A stretch of 64,000 nucleotides of DNA from Micromonospora echinofusca (GTDB lineage Bacteria; Actinomycetota; Actinomycetes; Mycobacteriales; Micromonosporaceae). The position numbers and the translations under genes are program-made. The stretch covers positions 744,001 through 808,000 of the forward strand of contig NZ_LT607733.1 of the NCBI RefSeq assembly GCF_900091445.1, written 5' to 3'. Each line of letters begins with the position of its first letter. The first letter of the stretch is position 1. Shown in pieces: positions 46,329 to 53,871 of this stretch. The notes under the pieces are model-generated. The model made no database searches. It was given only the letters and a program-made list of their open reading frames with translations, and was not told the origin of the DNA.

Positions 46329-47378
46329 TCAGCCCTCCCGCTGCTGACGGAGGTTGCGGATCTGGTAGATCACGATCGGGATCACCAGGATGAACAGGAA
46401 GACCGCCAGGGCGGAGCCCTGCCCGTTCTGGCCGTACCGGAACGCCTGGTTGTACATCTCGTTGGCGATCACGCTGGTGTCGTAGTTGCCGTTGGTGGAC
46501 GTCCGGACGATGTCGAATACCTTGAGGGTGGCGATCGACAGCGTCACCACGACCACGATCAGCGCCGGCCGGATGCTCGGCATGGTGATCTGCCAGAACA
46601 TCTGCCACGGGGTGACCCCGTCGAGGCGGGCCGCCTCCACGATGTCGGCGGGGATCGCCTTGATCGCGGCGGAGAGCACCACCATCGCGAAGCCGGCCTG
46701 GATCCAGACCATGATCACGATCAGCAGCAGCGTGTTCAGCGGCGAGTCCAGCAGCCACTGCCTCGGTTCGCCACCGAGACTGACCACGATCTGGTTGAGC
46801 AGGCCGATCTGCTCCTGCCCTTCGCCCCGGTAGGCGTAGACGAACTTCCAGATGATGCTCGCGCCGACGAAGGAGATCGCCATCGGCAGGAAGATCAGCG
46901 ACTTGGCCACCGCCTCTAACCGGGCCTTGTCCACCATCACGGCGTAGAGCAGGCCGAACGACGTGGCCACGAGCGGGACGAGGAGCACCCAGATCAGGGT
47001 GTTGATCAACACCCGGACGATCGAGTCCTCGGAGAACATCCAGCCGTAGTTGCGCAGCCCGACCCAGTCGTTGCCGCTCGCGTTCATGAACGAGAGCAGG
47101 GTGGTGCGGATGGCCGGGACCACCAGCCCGATGGTGAGCAGCAGTAGCGTCGGCAGCAGGAAGAAGAGCGCGAACACGCCCTCGCGCGCCTTGCGTCGGC
47201 GGGGCAGCGGGGCGCCGCTCGCGGAGGCGGCAAGGATCTGCTCCTCCCGGCGGCGGGCGAACCAGGCCGGCACCACGTCGAGGAGCAGGAGCAGACCGCC
47301 CACCACCGCGACGAAGGCGACCAGCCCGTACATCAGCATGAGGAACTTCGGCTGTTCCGCAGCGAAGTCGAACTCCAT
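46329..47378 (-). CDS. Carbohydrate ABC transporter permease, MalF type
   Basis: Permease of 349 aa with an extra N-terminal helix, a cytoplasmic basic linker (ARRREEQILAASASG), and the remaining helices with the coupling loop DIVEAARLDGVTPWQMFWQITMP. It pairs with the following MalG-type permease. The ATG at 47378 follows GGGAGGGTCG; the frame is open upstream into the hairpin but without membrane sequence. The substrate is inferred from the cluster to be an alpha-glucoside such as maltose, trehalose or palatinose. Confidence 0.9.
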   Translation of the reverse strand: MEFDFAAEQPKFLMLMYGLVAFVAVVGGLLLLLDVVPAWFARRREEQILAASASGAPLPRRRKAREGVFALFFLLPTLLLLTIGLVVPAIRTTLLSFMNASGNDWVGLRNYGWMFSEDSIVRVLINTLIWVLLVPLVATSFGLLYAVMVDKARLEAVAKSLIFLPMAISFVGASIIWKFVYAYRGEGQEQIGLLNQIVVSLGGEPRQWLLDSPLNTLLLIVIMVWIQAGFAMVVLSAAIKAIPADIVEAARLDGVTPWQMFWQITMPSIRPALIVVVVTLSIATLKVFDIVRTSTNGNYDTSVIANEMYNQAFRYGQNGQGSALAVFLFILVIPIVIYQIRNLRQQREG

Positions 47379-47402
47379 CGACCCTCCCAGGTCTCTGATC
47401 AG

Positions 47403-47442
47403 CCGGGTGGGCCGGCCCGCGTGCGCGGACCGGCCCACCCGG
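47403..47442 (-). terminator. Intercistronic hairpin after the binding-protein gene
   Basis: Thirteen-base perfect arms (47403-47415, 47430-47442) plus inner pairing lie between the binding-protein stop and the first permease. Such hairpins stabilise the upstream message and attenuate the permeases. Confidence 0.7.
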
Positions 47443-47448
47443 TTCAGA

Positions 47449-48792
47449 TCACTTCCAGCTGCTCTCGATGCCGTCGAGGACCGTCTTGGTGTCCTTGCCG
47501 TTGATCCAGGCGACCATGCCCTTCCAGAACGTTCCGGCGCCGACGGCGGCCGGCATCAGGTCCGAGCCGTCGAAGCGGAAGACGGTGGACTTGTCCTGGA
47601 GGATCTGGACGGAGAGCTTGTCGATCGGGTTGGTGACGTTGGCCAGGTCGAGCTTGTTGTTGGCCGACACCCAGTCGCCGATCTTGGCCCGGCTGTTGGC
47701 GTACTCGCCGGACGCGAGGTAGGTCTGCACGGCCTGGACCTCCGGGCGGTCATTGAAGGCCGCGACGAACTCGCCGCCGCCCAGCACCGGCTTGCCCTTG
47801 CTGGCGTCGATGGCCGGGAAGTAGAAGGCGAAGACGTCGCCGTCCTCGGCCACCTTGGTGCCCTTCGGCCACTGGTTGGCGTAGAAGGACGCCTGGCGGT
47901 GCAGCGCGCACTTGCCGGTGGTGATCGGCAGACCGGCTTCACCGAAGGCAGTGGTGGCGATGCTCTTCACGCCGCCGAAGCCGCCGTTGACGTACTTCTC
48001 GTTCTTGAGGATCGTGCCGGCCCGGTCGAGGGCCTCGGCGACCTTGGGGTCGTTGAACGGGATGCCGTGGCTCGTCCACTGGTCGTAGACCTCGGGGGTC
48101 TGCGTCCGCAGCATCAGGTCCTCGACCCAGTCGGTGGCCGGCCAGCCGGTGGCCTCACCGGACTCGATGCCGGCGCACCACGGCTTGGTGCCGGTGCCCG
48201 CGATCTGGTCGCTGAGCTTGATCAGCTCGTCCCAGCTGGTCGGGACCGTCCAGCCCTTCTCCTTGAAGGTCTTCGGTGAGTACCACACGAAGGACTTCAC
48301 GTTGGAGCCGAGCGGGGCGCCGTAGAACTGGCCGTTGACGGTGCTGTACTTCAGCCAGTCGGCCGGGTAGTTCTCCTCGGCCATCTTCTTGGTGTCGGCG
48401 CCGACCGGCTTGAGCTTGCCGGAGTCGACGAAGCGCTTGAGCAGGCCCGGCTGCGGGATGAACGCCAGGTCGGGGGCGTTGCCGCCGTCGACCCTGACGT
48501 TGAGCTGCGCCTCGAACTCGGCGCTACCCTCGTGGTCGATCTCGATGCCGGTGCAGTCCTCGAACTGCTTCCAGGACTCCGCGAGGCGGTCGGCCTCGAC
48601 GTCCCGGATCGACGAGTAGATCGTGACCTTCTTGCCGTCGTTGTCGCCGTACTTCTCGTATGCGGCGCACTCCGCGGAGCCCCCCGCGGAGTCGCTCTTC
48701 TTGTCGTTGCCGGTGCCGCAGGCCGTGGCGCTCAGCGCCAGCCCCAGTACGCCGGCGATCGCGAAAGCCTGGCGTGATCTGGCAAACGCCAT
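47449..48792 (-). CDS. Sugar-binding lipoprotein of the alpha-glucoside ABC transporter
   Basis: Extracellular solute-binding protein (family 1) of 447 aa: signal peptide with lipobox LSATACGTG, a Lys/Asp/Ser-rich linker, then a two-lobed binding domain (KVTIYSSIRDVEADRLAESWKQFEDCTGI...). The ending VLDGIESSW is also typical. It is the first gene of the cluster; the ATG at 48792 follows AAGGAG. It captures the sugar outside and passes it to the two permeases. Two internal cysteine pairs may form disulfides. The specificity is not readable from the sequence. Confidence 0.9.
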   Translation of the reverse strand: MAFARSRQAFAIAGVLGLALSATACGTGNDKKSDSAGGSAECAAYEKYGDNDGKKVTIYSSIRDVEADRLAESWKQFEDCTGIEIDHEGSAEFEAQLNVRVDGGNAPDLAFIPQPGLLKRFVDSGKLKPVGADTKKMAEENYPADWLKYSTVNGQFYGAPLGSNVKSFVWYSPKTFKEKGWTVPTSWDELIKLSDQIAGTGTKPWCAGIESGEATGWPATDWVEDLMLRTQTPEVYDQWTSHGIPFNDPKVAEALDRAGTILKNEKYVNGGFGGVKSIATTAFGEAGLPITTGKCALHRQASFYANQWPKGTKVAEDGDVFAFYFPAIDASKGKPVLGGGEFVAAFNDRPEVQAVQTYLASGEYANSRAKIGDWVSANNKLDLANVTNPIDKLSVQILQDKSTVFRFDGSDLMPAAVGAGTFWKGMVAWINGKDTKTVLDGIESSWK

Positions 48793-48857
48793 GCCGTTCT
48801 CCTTCCTTGCCGGCGCGTCAGGGATCGAACCCGCGCCGGTCCGATGGGCGTCACCAC

Positions 48858-48873
48858 ATGTAAGCGCTTGCAT
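48858..48873. promoter_or_regulatory. LacI-family operator of the alpha-glucoside cluster
   Basis: ATGTAAGCGCTTGCAT, a 16-base palindrome with one mismatch and an AGCGCT core, lies 66 bases before the binding-protein start. It fits the operator form of LacI-family regulators; the likely binder is the repressor encoded at 44251-45297. Confidence 0.82.
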
Positions 48874-49038
48874 CTGGCCTGGTCCACCCCTAACCGGACA
48901 CGAGGAAGTAACAATCCGGAAACCCGTAGTCCCCTGGTGGGCGCGCTCCCACACGGGAATCCGACCCCTTTTCATCGATGTCATTTTCTGTCACGCTGAA
49001 GGCAGGTGATCGAAGGATTTCGACATAGGAGGTGTTGG

Positions 49039-49812
49039 ATGGGCAAGCGGTGGTTGGGCCTGCTGGCGGCCGGTCTGCTGGCGGTGGGCGCGCTAATTCC
49101 GGCGGCCCCGGCGATGGCCGCCCCCACGTTCAAGGTGCCGTTCCCGTGCGGGCAGTCCTGGTCCGGCCAGACGCGCACCGGCCACAGCCCGGCGTACGCG
49201 GTGGACTTCAACCGCACGGACGACCTCGGCGACCCGGTGGTGGCGAGCGCCCCGGGCACCGTCGACCGGGTCACCGACCTGGGCGGCACCAGCTACGGAA
49301 AGTACGTACGGATCAACCACGGCGGCGGCTACAGCACCTACTACGCCCACCTCAACGGTTTCAACGTCTCCGTGGGGCAGACCGTCGGCTACGGCAAGGT
49401 GATCGGCTGGGTCGGCAGCACCGGCGGCTCCACCGGCCCGCACCTGCACTACGAGCAGCGGCTCAACGGCGCCGACATCCAGGTGCGGTTCAACGGCTCG
49501 CTCGCCCTCTACTGGGGCACGAAGACCTACACCAGTGACAACGGCTGCGCCAGCAGCTCCGGCTCCGGCACGGTCAACACCAGCGGCACGCCGCTGACTG
49601 TCCGCTCCGGCCCGGGCACCGGCTACGCCGCGGTGGGCACCGTCGCGGACGGCACGCGGGTGACCATCCACTGCCAGACCAGCGGCACCAGCGTCACCGG
49701 CACCTACGGCACCAGCACCATCTGGGACCGGATCGGCTCCGGCCGCTTCATCGCCGACGCGTACGTCTACACGGGCCACGACGGCTACATCCCCGGCGTG
49801 CCCCGCTGCTGA
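49039..49812 (+). CDS. Secreted M23 metallopeptidase with SH3-like domain
   Basis: Secreted protein of 257 aa. The signal peptide ends near PAMAAPT. A LytM-type M23 domain follows with zinc ligands in HSPAYAVDF and HLHYE, which would cut peptidoglycan cross-bridges or stems. The C-terminal part (about 180-257) is a bacterial SH3-like region (TPLTVRSGPGTGYAAVGTV) with paired cysteines, for wall binding. ATG at 49039 follows TAGGAGGTG; the frame is open 11 codons upstream but with no signal character. It stands alone and is followed by a hairpin. Confidence 0.9.
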   Translation: MGKRWLGLLAAGLLAVGALIPAAPAMAAPTFKVPFPCGQSWSGQTRTGHSPAYAVDFNRTDDLGDPVVASAPGTVDRVTDLGGTSYGKYVRINHGGGYSTYYAHLNGFNVSVGQTVGYGKVIGWVGSTGGSTGPHLHYEQRLNGADIQVRFNGSLALYWGTKTYTSDNGCASSSGSGTVNTSGTPLTVRSGPGTGYAAVGTVADGTRVTIHCQTSGTSVTGTYGTSTIWDRIGSGRFIADAYVYTGHDGYIPGVPRC

Positions 49813-49819
49813 GCGGGCG

Positions 49820-49850
49820 ACGGGGCCCCGGCTGCGCGCCGGGGCCCCGT
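49820..49850 (+). terminator. Terminator after the M23 peptidase gene
   Basis: Arms of 12-13 bases (49820-49832, 49838-49850) rich in GC, with a five-base loop, start eight bases after the stop codon. Confidence 0.75.
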
Positions 49851-49924
49851 TCCGTCGTCTGCGAGTAGCGCCGTTCGGGCTGCTTGTCCCGCACATCTTG
49901 CGTGACCTCGGTGTGGCTGGTGGT

Positions 49925-50125
49925 GGCGGGAGGCTGCCCAGCCGCCTATTCAGTGGGCATGACGCGGTGTCGGTGGCCGCGGGACACTCACGCCGATCTG
50001 GCGGTTTGCCGCCTTGCCCGTCGTGCCGGGGTGCGCCGGCCGCGCCCGGCGAGTTCTTGCCGTCCTTCGGGGACCCGGTCTCGTCGACCACCCATGCCAC
50101 CGGCCTGAGCGTCGCCGCACAACGG
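49925..50125 (-). pseudogene. Decayed IS701-type transposase fragment
   Basis: On the minus strand one frame reads ATLRPVAWVVDETGSPKDG (motif with the catalytic Asp of IS701-family transposases, normally VDDTGFPKDGK), then the match moves to another frame (GTTGKAANRQIGVSV, resembling GTLGKTGNCQIGVSV), then returns to the first (AATDTASCPLNRRLG, resembling AATDTASCPLNWRLF). Only about 65 codons remain, broken by at least two frameshifts, with no ends or flanking repeats recognised. It is a relic, not an active element. Family naming rests on motif memory. Confidence 0.6.
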
Positions 50126-50424
50126 AAAGCTCCTCAGGGGCCACCGCAACATCGAACTAGCCAGACCCACTCCGACGGCTCAACGACAGGTTGACCCAAC
50201 AAAGCGCTACCTGCGCCGACGTCGGAACGGTCGCTGCCGCTCGGTTCAAGGCAATCTGCAGACTTCAATCTCTCTGGTCAGGTCTGTGGCGGCGGATGGC
50301 GACTCTGGTGTAATGAACGCGCGGTCGGCCGCGTGGTCGGGCGCAGCCCCGTTACTCATGGTTGACTTTCGGTTACTGATCGCTTAGCTTACATGCATCA
50401 ATCCTTCAACGGGGAGGTCTTGCC

Positions 50425-50718
50425 ATGAGCGATCGTCGTAAGAGACTGAGGAGCGCGGGGGCTGTCGCCGCTCTTGCTCTTTCACTCATCGTGATTCCGG
50501 CTGGCCCGGCGCGCGCCGGCTGTGCGACGCTGGAGAGCACTTGGAAGGATGGGTTGACGGGATATTGGTACGCGACTATCTATAATCCCTGCCCGTCGGC
50601 GAAGCAGATGCGGCCTGTTGTTCCGTTTGCCCCGGATCCCTGCGACTGGGTGGGGGCCTACACCAGGAGAACGTTCACCACTGGCAACCAGGCGACCGGC
50701 GCTGCGGACGGCTGCTGA
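50425..50718 (+). CDS. Small secreted four-cysteine protein
   Basis: A 97-aa protein with a clear signal peptide (basic start, hydrophobic core, cleavage near ARA-GC) and a mature part of about 65 residues with four cysteines, rich in Trp, Tyr and Thr (STWKDGLTGYWYATIYNPC, then FTTGNQATGAADGC). ATG at 50425 follows GGGGAGG. The spacing C-22-C-16-C-23-C and the aromatic cluster recall small secreted amylase-inhibitor-like (tendamistat) proteins of streptomycetes, but this is only a loose resemblance. The gene has lower GC than its neighbours and lies beside a transposase relic, suggesting transfer. A strong hairpin ends it. Confidence 0.75.
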   Translation: MSDRRKRLRSAGAVAALALSLIVIPAGPARAGCATLESTWKDGLTGYWYATIYNPCPSAKQMRPVVPFAPDPCDWVGAYTRRTFTTGNQATGAADGC

Positions 50719-50754
50719 GCGTAAGCCCTCCTGACGCGGCTCTCCTGCACTGGT

Positions 50755-50794
50755 GATGAGCCCGCCGAGGCTTGAACGCCTCGGCGGGCTCATC
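50755..50794 (+). terminator. Very strong hairpin after the four-cysteine protein gene
   Basis: Seventeen-base perfect arms (50755-50771, 50778-50794) with a six-base TTGAAC loop, about 36 bases after the stop codon. Confidence 0.88.
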
Positions 50795-51285
50795 AATGTC
50801 GCACCGGAACGCGGACCGATGCCGGTCTGCGCTGATTCACTGAACTCGGTGTGGGCGACCTTTTGGGTCCAGGGCTGTCGCTTCGGCGTGGCAGATTCGA
50901 AGTCGCCTGCTATTAATTGACGGGCCGGCGTCGCAAGCTTCGAGGGTGCACCTCCTGTGGAGGCTGAGCTGTTGCAGAGTAACCAGGCTTGGGTCGCGGC
51001 TCGCTGTTCCGGTAGTGGAATTATTGTGCCCGCAATCCGAGTAGGTGCTCAGTTGGAGGTGCTTCGCCGGGATGAGTCAGGTCCATCCAGTGGCCCTGCT
51101 TGAGTCCGTCGATTTCGCGACGTATGTCGTTGCCGGAGCGATTCTCCCGCGCGGTAAGGAGCCGGATTGAGGCAGCGGGCATGAGTAGCCATGGACAGGG
51201 GTGACGCGGGCGTGTGGCAGCTGCCGCCATCGCGGTAATGATCTTGCGGGCCAGGGGCCCGACCATCCCGACTTGAACCTAAGTG
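50795..51285. other. Lower-GC intergenic region, little recognisable
   Basis: This 491-base gap has a visibly lower GC content than the rest of the window (for example TATTAATTGA near 50911). Apart from a weak minus-strand open frame at 51021-51266, I see nothing identifiable. Together with the transposase relic upstream it marks a probable insertion scar. Confidence 0.5.
51021..51266 (-). CDS. Possible small hypothetical protein or gene remnant
   Basis: An 81-codon frame with product beginning VGPLARKIITAMAAAATRP and ending in RREIDGLKQGHWMDLTHPG and EAPPTEHLLGLRAQ. The second half looks protein-like, but third-position GC is weak and no ribosome site precedes the ATG. No family recognised. 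It may be the tail of a degraded gene. Confidence 0.25.
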   Translation of the reverse strand: MVGPLARKIITAMAAAATRPRHPCPWLLMPAASIRLLTARENRSGNDIRREIDGLKQGHWMDLTHPGEAPPTEHLLGLRAQ

Positions 51286-51780
51286 CTAGCTGTTCAGGCG
51301 CCAGATGGCGAAGTTCAGCGCGGCGGCGAAGGTGACCCAGGCCCAGTAGGGGAGCATCAGCAGCGTCGCCGGGCGGGACACCTTGCGGAAGAGCGCGACC
51401 GTCACGCCGATGGCCACCCACATCAGCAGGATCTCGATGAAGGCCAGCCCGTAGCGGCCGGCGCCGAAGAAGAGCGGGGTCCAGATCGCGTTGAGCACCA
51501 ACTGGGCGATCCACGCCCAGAGGGCCGGGCGGAAGCCGACCCGCCGCCAGACCAGCCAGCCGGCCACCGCGATCATCGCGTAGAGCAGGCTCCAGACCGG
51601 CCCGAAGAGCCAGGACGGGGGAGCCCAGGCGGGCTGTTCGAGGCTCGCGTACTCGGTCGAGGTGCCCTGCACGCCGAGCCCGCCGATCGCCGCGGCGACG
51701 AAAACCGCCGCCCCGAAGCCGAGCAGTGCCCACCACTGCCGGGCGCCGCCGGTCCGTTCAGCGCTCCGAGACGTCTCCAT
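51286..51780 (-). CDS. TspO/MBR family protein
   Basis: Membrane protein of 164 aa with five helices in the TspO fold. The family signatures QPAWAPPSWLFGPVWSLLY, NAIWTPLFF and WVTFAAALNFAIWRLN are all present. TspO proteins bind porphyrins and sterol-like ligands and are tied to tetrapyrrole or stress responses. ATG at 51780 follows GGAGATATC; a longer frame to 51825 adds only hydrophilic residues. It stands downstream of the four-gene phosphoesterase operon on the same strand but 158 bases away. Confidence 0.92.
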   Translation of the reverse strand: METSRSAERTGGARQWWALLGFGAAVFVAAAIGGLGVQGTSTEYASLEQPAWAPPSWLFGPVWSLLYAMIAVAGWLVWRRVGFRPALWAWIAQLVLNAIWTPLFFGAGRYGLAFIEILLMWVAIGVTVALFRKVSRPATLLMLPYWAWVTFAAALNFAIWRLNS

Positions 51781-51938
51781 GGCCGAGATATCTCCGCAAA
51801 GTGCGGGCGGTAAACCCGCCGTCACCCTCCGGGCGGCATGACACCGGGGTCGTCATGGCCGGAGGCTCCTGTCGGGAGGACGGAGTTCCGGGCACGACGA
51901 CCCCGGTGGGTCCTGAACGGCGGCCTGTAGCCGCCTCG

Positions 51939-52082
51939 TCAATTGAAGATGCTCACACCACCCGGCCCGACGAGCAGGCCGACCACGATGAGGACGACGC
52001 CCCACAGGATCTGCCGCCGGAACAGCGCGAGGATGCCGGCGACCACGAGTACGACTGCGAGAATCCAGAGAATCAGCTCCAT
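51939..52082 (-). CDS. 47-residue GPGG-motif membrane protein
   Basis: A short gene easily missed. It encodes ATG-started ELILWILAVVLVVAGILAL, then FRRQ, a second hydrophobic stretch and the ending VGPGGVSIFN. Two membrane helices form a hairpin around the basic FRRQ turn. Small proteins ending in a GPGG motif recur in actinobacteria, without known function. Its start overlaps the last ten bases of the metallophosphoesterase gene, so translation is likely coupled. Confidence 0.82.
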   Translation of the reverse strand: MELILWILAVVLVVAGILALFRRQILWGVVLIVVGLLVGPGGVSIFN

Positions 52083-52849
52083 GTTTGCTGAATACCCGAG
52101 CTACCCACGCCGGAAACCTGCACCTGATCGGGGTGGTCGCCCAGGTGGAAGACGCTGTACGCCTGCTTGATCACAGGGTGGGCGACGTTGCGGACGCGTA
52201 CCCCGCCGGGCGTGGTGCCCCGCTCGGTGCCGGCGTGCGCGTGCCCGTGCAGGGCCAGCGCGGTCGGCGCCGAGTCGATCGCCTGCCCGAGCTGGTACGA
52301 GCCCAGGAACGGATAGATCTCCAGCGGCTCACCGGCCAGCGTGTCCGGCACCGGCGAATAGTGGGTCAGCGCCACCAGCACGTCGCAGTCCAGCCCCCGC
52401 AGCGCGGCGGACAGGGCGTCCGCGCTCTGGGTGGTGGTCCGGACGAAGGCCTTCATCTCCGGTTCGCCGAAGTCGCTGGCGCAGCGGCCGGCGAACCCAC
52501 CGCCGAACCCCTTCACCCCGGCCACGCCCAGCCGGCCGTCGGCGCAGTCGAGCACGACGCCGTCGCCCTCCAGTACGGTGATCCCGGCGTCCTCGAGCAC
52601 CTTGACCACCTGCGGTACCTGGTCGCACTGGTGGTCGTGGTTGCCGAGCACCGTCACCACCGGCACGCCGAGCCCGCCGAACTCGGTGGCGACGCAGCGG
52701 GCCTCCGCCTCGGTGCCGTGCCGCGTAAGGTCGCCGGCGAGCAACAGCACGTCGGCGTGCTCAGGCAGCTCGTCCAGTGCCGGCCGGAACCGGCCGACGA
52801 CGTCCTCGTCCAGATGCACGTCGCCCACGGCGGCGATCCGGATCACCAT
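52073..52849 (-). CDS. Metallophosphoesterase
   Basis: Calcineurin-like phosphoesterase of 258 aa. Metal motifs are in order: GDVHLD (9-14 region), LLAGDLTRHG, VLGNHDHQ, THYSPVP and LHGHAHAG. This is a complete dimetal site, so it should be active on a phosphomonoester or phosphodiester; the substrate is not evident. No signal peptide; cytoplasmic. ATG at 52849 follows GAGGAGGTTCC, nine bases after the stop of the BON-domain gene. It is the third gene of an apparent four-gene operon. Confidence 0.9.
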   Translation of the reverse strand: MVIRIAAVGDVHLDEDVVGRFRPALDELPEHADVLLLAGDLTRHGTEAEARCVATEFGGLGVPVVTVLGNHDHQCDQVPQVVKVLEDAGITVLEGDGVVLDCADGRLGVAGVKGFGGGFAGRCASDFGEPEMKAFVRTTTQSADALSAALRGLDCDVLVALTHYSPVPDTLAGEPLEIYPFLGSYQLGQAIDSAPTALALHGHAHAGTERGTTPGGVRVRNVAHPVIKQAYSVFHLGDHPDQVQVSGVGSSGIQQTWS

Positions 52850-52858
52850 GGAACCTCC

Positions 52859-53134
52859 TCAGGGCAGTTGCTCGATCTCCGTGGGCGCCTGCGCGCGGAT
52901 CACCCCGATGTCGCTGGTGATCGGCACGTCCGGGAAGCGTTCGGCGACCCGGCGCAGGATCTCCTCCCGGCGGTGCGGGCTCTCGACCTCGCCGTAGAGC
53001 ATCAGGCCGCGCTCCCGGCGGACCACGGTGATCCCCTGTTCGGCCACGTCCGGGTCCTCGGTGAGCAGGCGGTGGACCTCGGCCTCGACGTACTCGTCGG
53101 GCGGTCCGGTGGCGACGTCGCGGTGCTCGGTCAC
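52859..53134 (-). CDS. BON-domain protein
   Basis: A 91-aa protein dominated by one BON domain (about 20-85: EVHRLLTEDPDVAEQGITVV, the conserved Gly in LMLYGEVES, and RREEILRRVAERFP). BON domains bind phospholipid or serve as small interaction modules; here no signal peptide is present, so it is probably cytoplasmic. GTG at 53134 shares four bases with the stop of the upstream nucleotidyltransferase gene (GTGA overlap), indicating coupled translation. Confidence 0.85.
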   Translation of the reverse strand: MTEHRDVATGPPDEYVEAEVHRLLTEDPDVAEQGITVVRRERGLMLYGEVESPHRREEILRRVAERFPDVPITSDIGVIRAQAPTEIEQLP

Positions 53135-53715
53135 GGTGTCCCCTCTCCCTCGCCGGTGCCGGAGTGCGGCACCACCTCCAGCCGGTCCAACAGCACCAGG
53201 AACGCCTCCGCGTACGGCGAGTGCTGCGTCTCCTTGCGTACCCGTTCCCAGTCGATCTGCTCCCGCAGCGAACGGGCCAGCGGCAGACCCCGGGCGAAGT
53301 CGCAGTAGTGCTGCGAGAAGCTCAGCAGTTTGTGCACCATGAGCTGGGTGGCCGAGAGCACCGGCATGTGGATCGCGTCGACGGGTCGTACGACCGTGTC
53401 GGCGAACGTCTCCTCGGTCACCGGGGTCTCGATCGGCCGATGGATCAGGTCCACCATGCGGCCGTCGTCGAAGACCTTGACCAGCCAGTCCTCGGGCGGT
53501 CGCTCGGCGGTGAAGCCCGCCGCGACCAGCGCCTCCAGGGAGCGCTCCACGTCGACCTCGCGGATCAGGAAGTCGACGTCGTGGTCGCTGGAGTGACCGC
53601 CGTGGGCGTACACCGCGAAGCTGCCCCCGAGCGCGAAGGGAATCTCTTCCTGCTTGAGCACGGCGGCGACCTTCTTCAGCGTGTGCACCAGGCTCTCGTC
53701 CCCGCGCTCTGCCAT
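53131..53715 (-). CDS. Nucleotidyltransferase-fold protein
   Basis: Protein of 194 aa with a minimal nucleotidyltransferase fold: GGSFAVYAHGG (the GG-S motif), HDVDFLI (metal-binding DXD) and a later VDLIHRP with the third acidic residue. The C-terminal half is helical (HKLLSFSQHYCDFARGLPLARSLREQIDW). The pattern resembles AbiEii/MNT-like enzymes that add nucleotides to RNA or protein, some being toxins. There is no adjacent HEPN or AbiEi antitoxin, so a toxin role is not supported; the partner here is a BON protein. ATG at 53715 follows GGGAGACGCCA. Confidence 0.8.
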   Translation of the reverse strand: MAERGDESLVHTLKKVAAVLKQEEIPFALGGSFAVYAHGGHSSDHDVDFLIREVDVERSLEALVAAGFTAERPPEDWLVKVFDDGRMVDLIHRPIETPVTEETFADTVVRPVDAIHMPVLSATQLMVHKLLSFSQHYCDFARGLPLARSLREQIDWERVRKETQHSPYAEAFLVLLDRLEVVPHSGTGEGEGTP

Positions 53716-53871
53716 TGGCGTCTCCCGTCGATGGTGGTGGGCGGCTGATCCAATACCGGTACCCGGCATCCCGGCGGCCCACACCTGGCAGGCGGCGCGG
53801 TCGGGGTCAACCGGGAGGACACAGCACAAAACTCCCGGGTACGCGAGCGCGGGTCGGATAGCCTGTGCAGG

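Noticed and set aside
48810..48840. tRNA T-arm lookalike (GGGTTCGATCCC on the minus strand)
   Set aside because: No acceptor, D or anticodon arms can be folded around it. It lies in the leader of the binding-protein gene.
53131..53715. Toxin-antitoxin module built on the nucleotidyltransferase gene
   Set aside because: No HEPN, AbiEi or other antitoxin-like gene is adjacent. The neighbours are a BON protein and a phosphoesterase.
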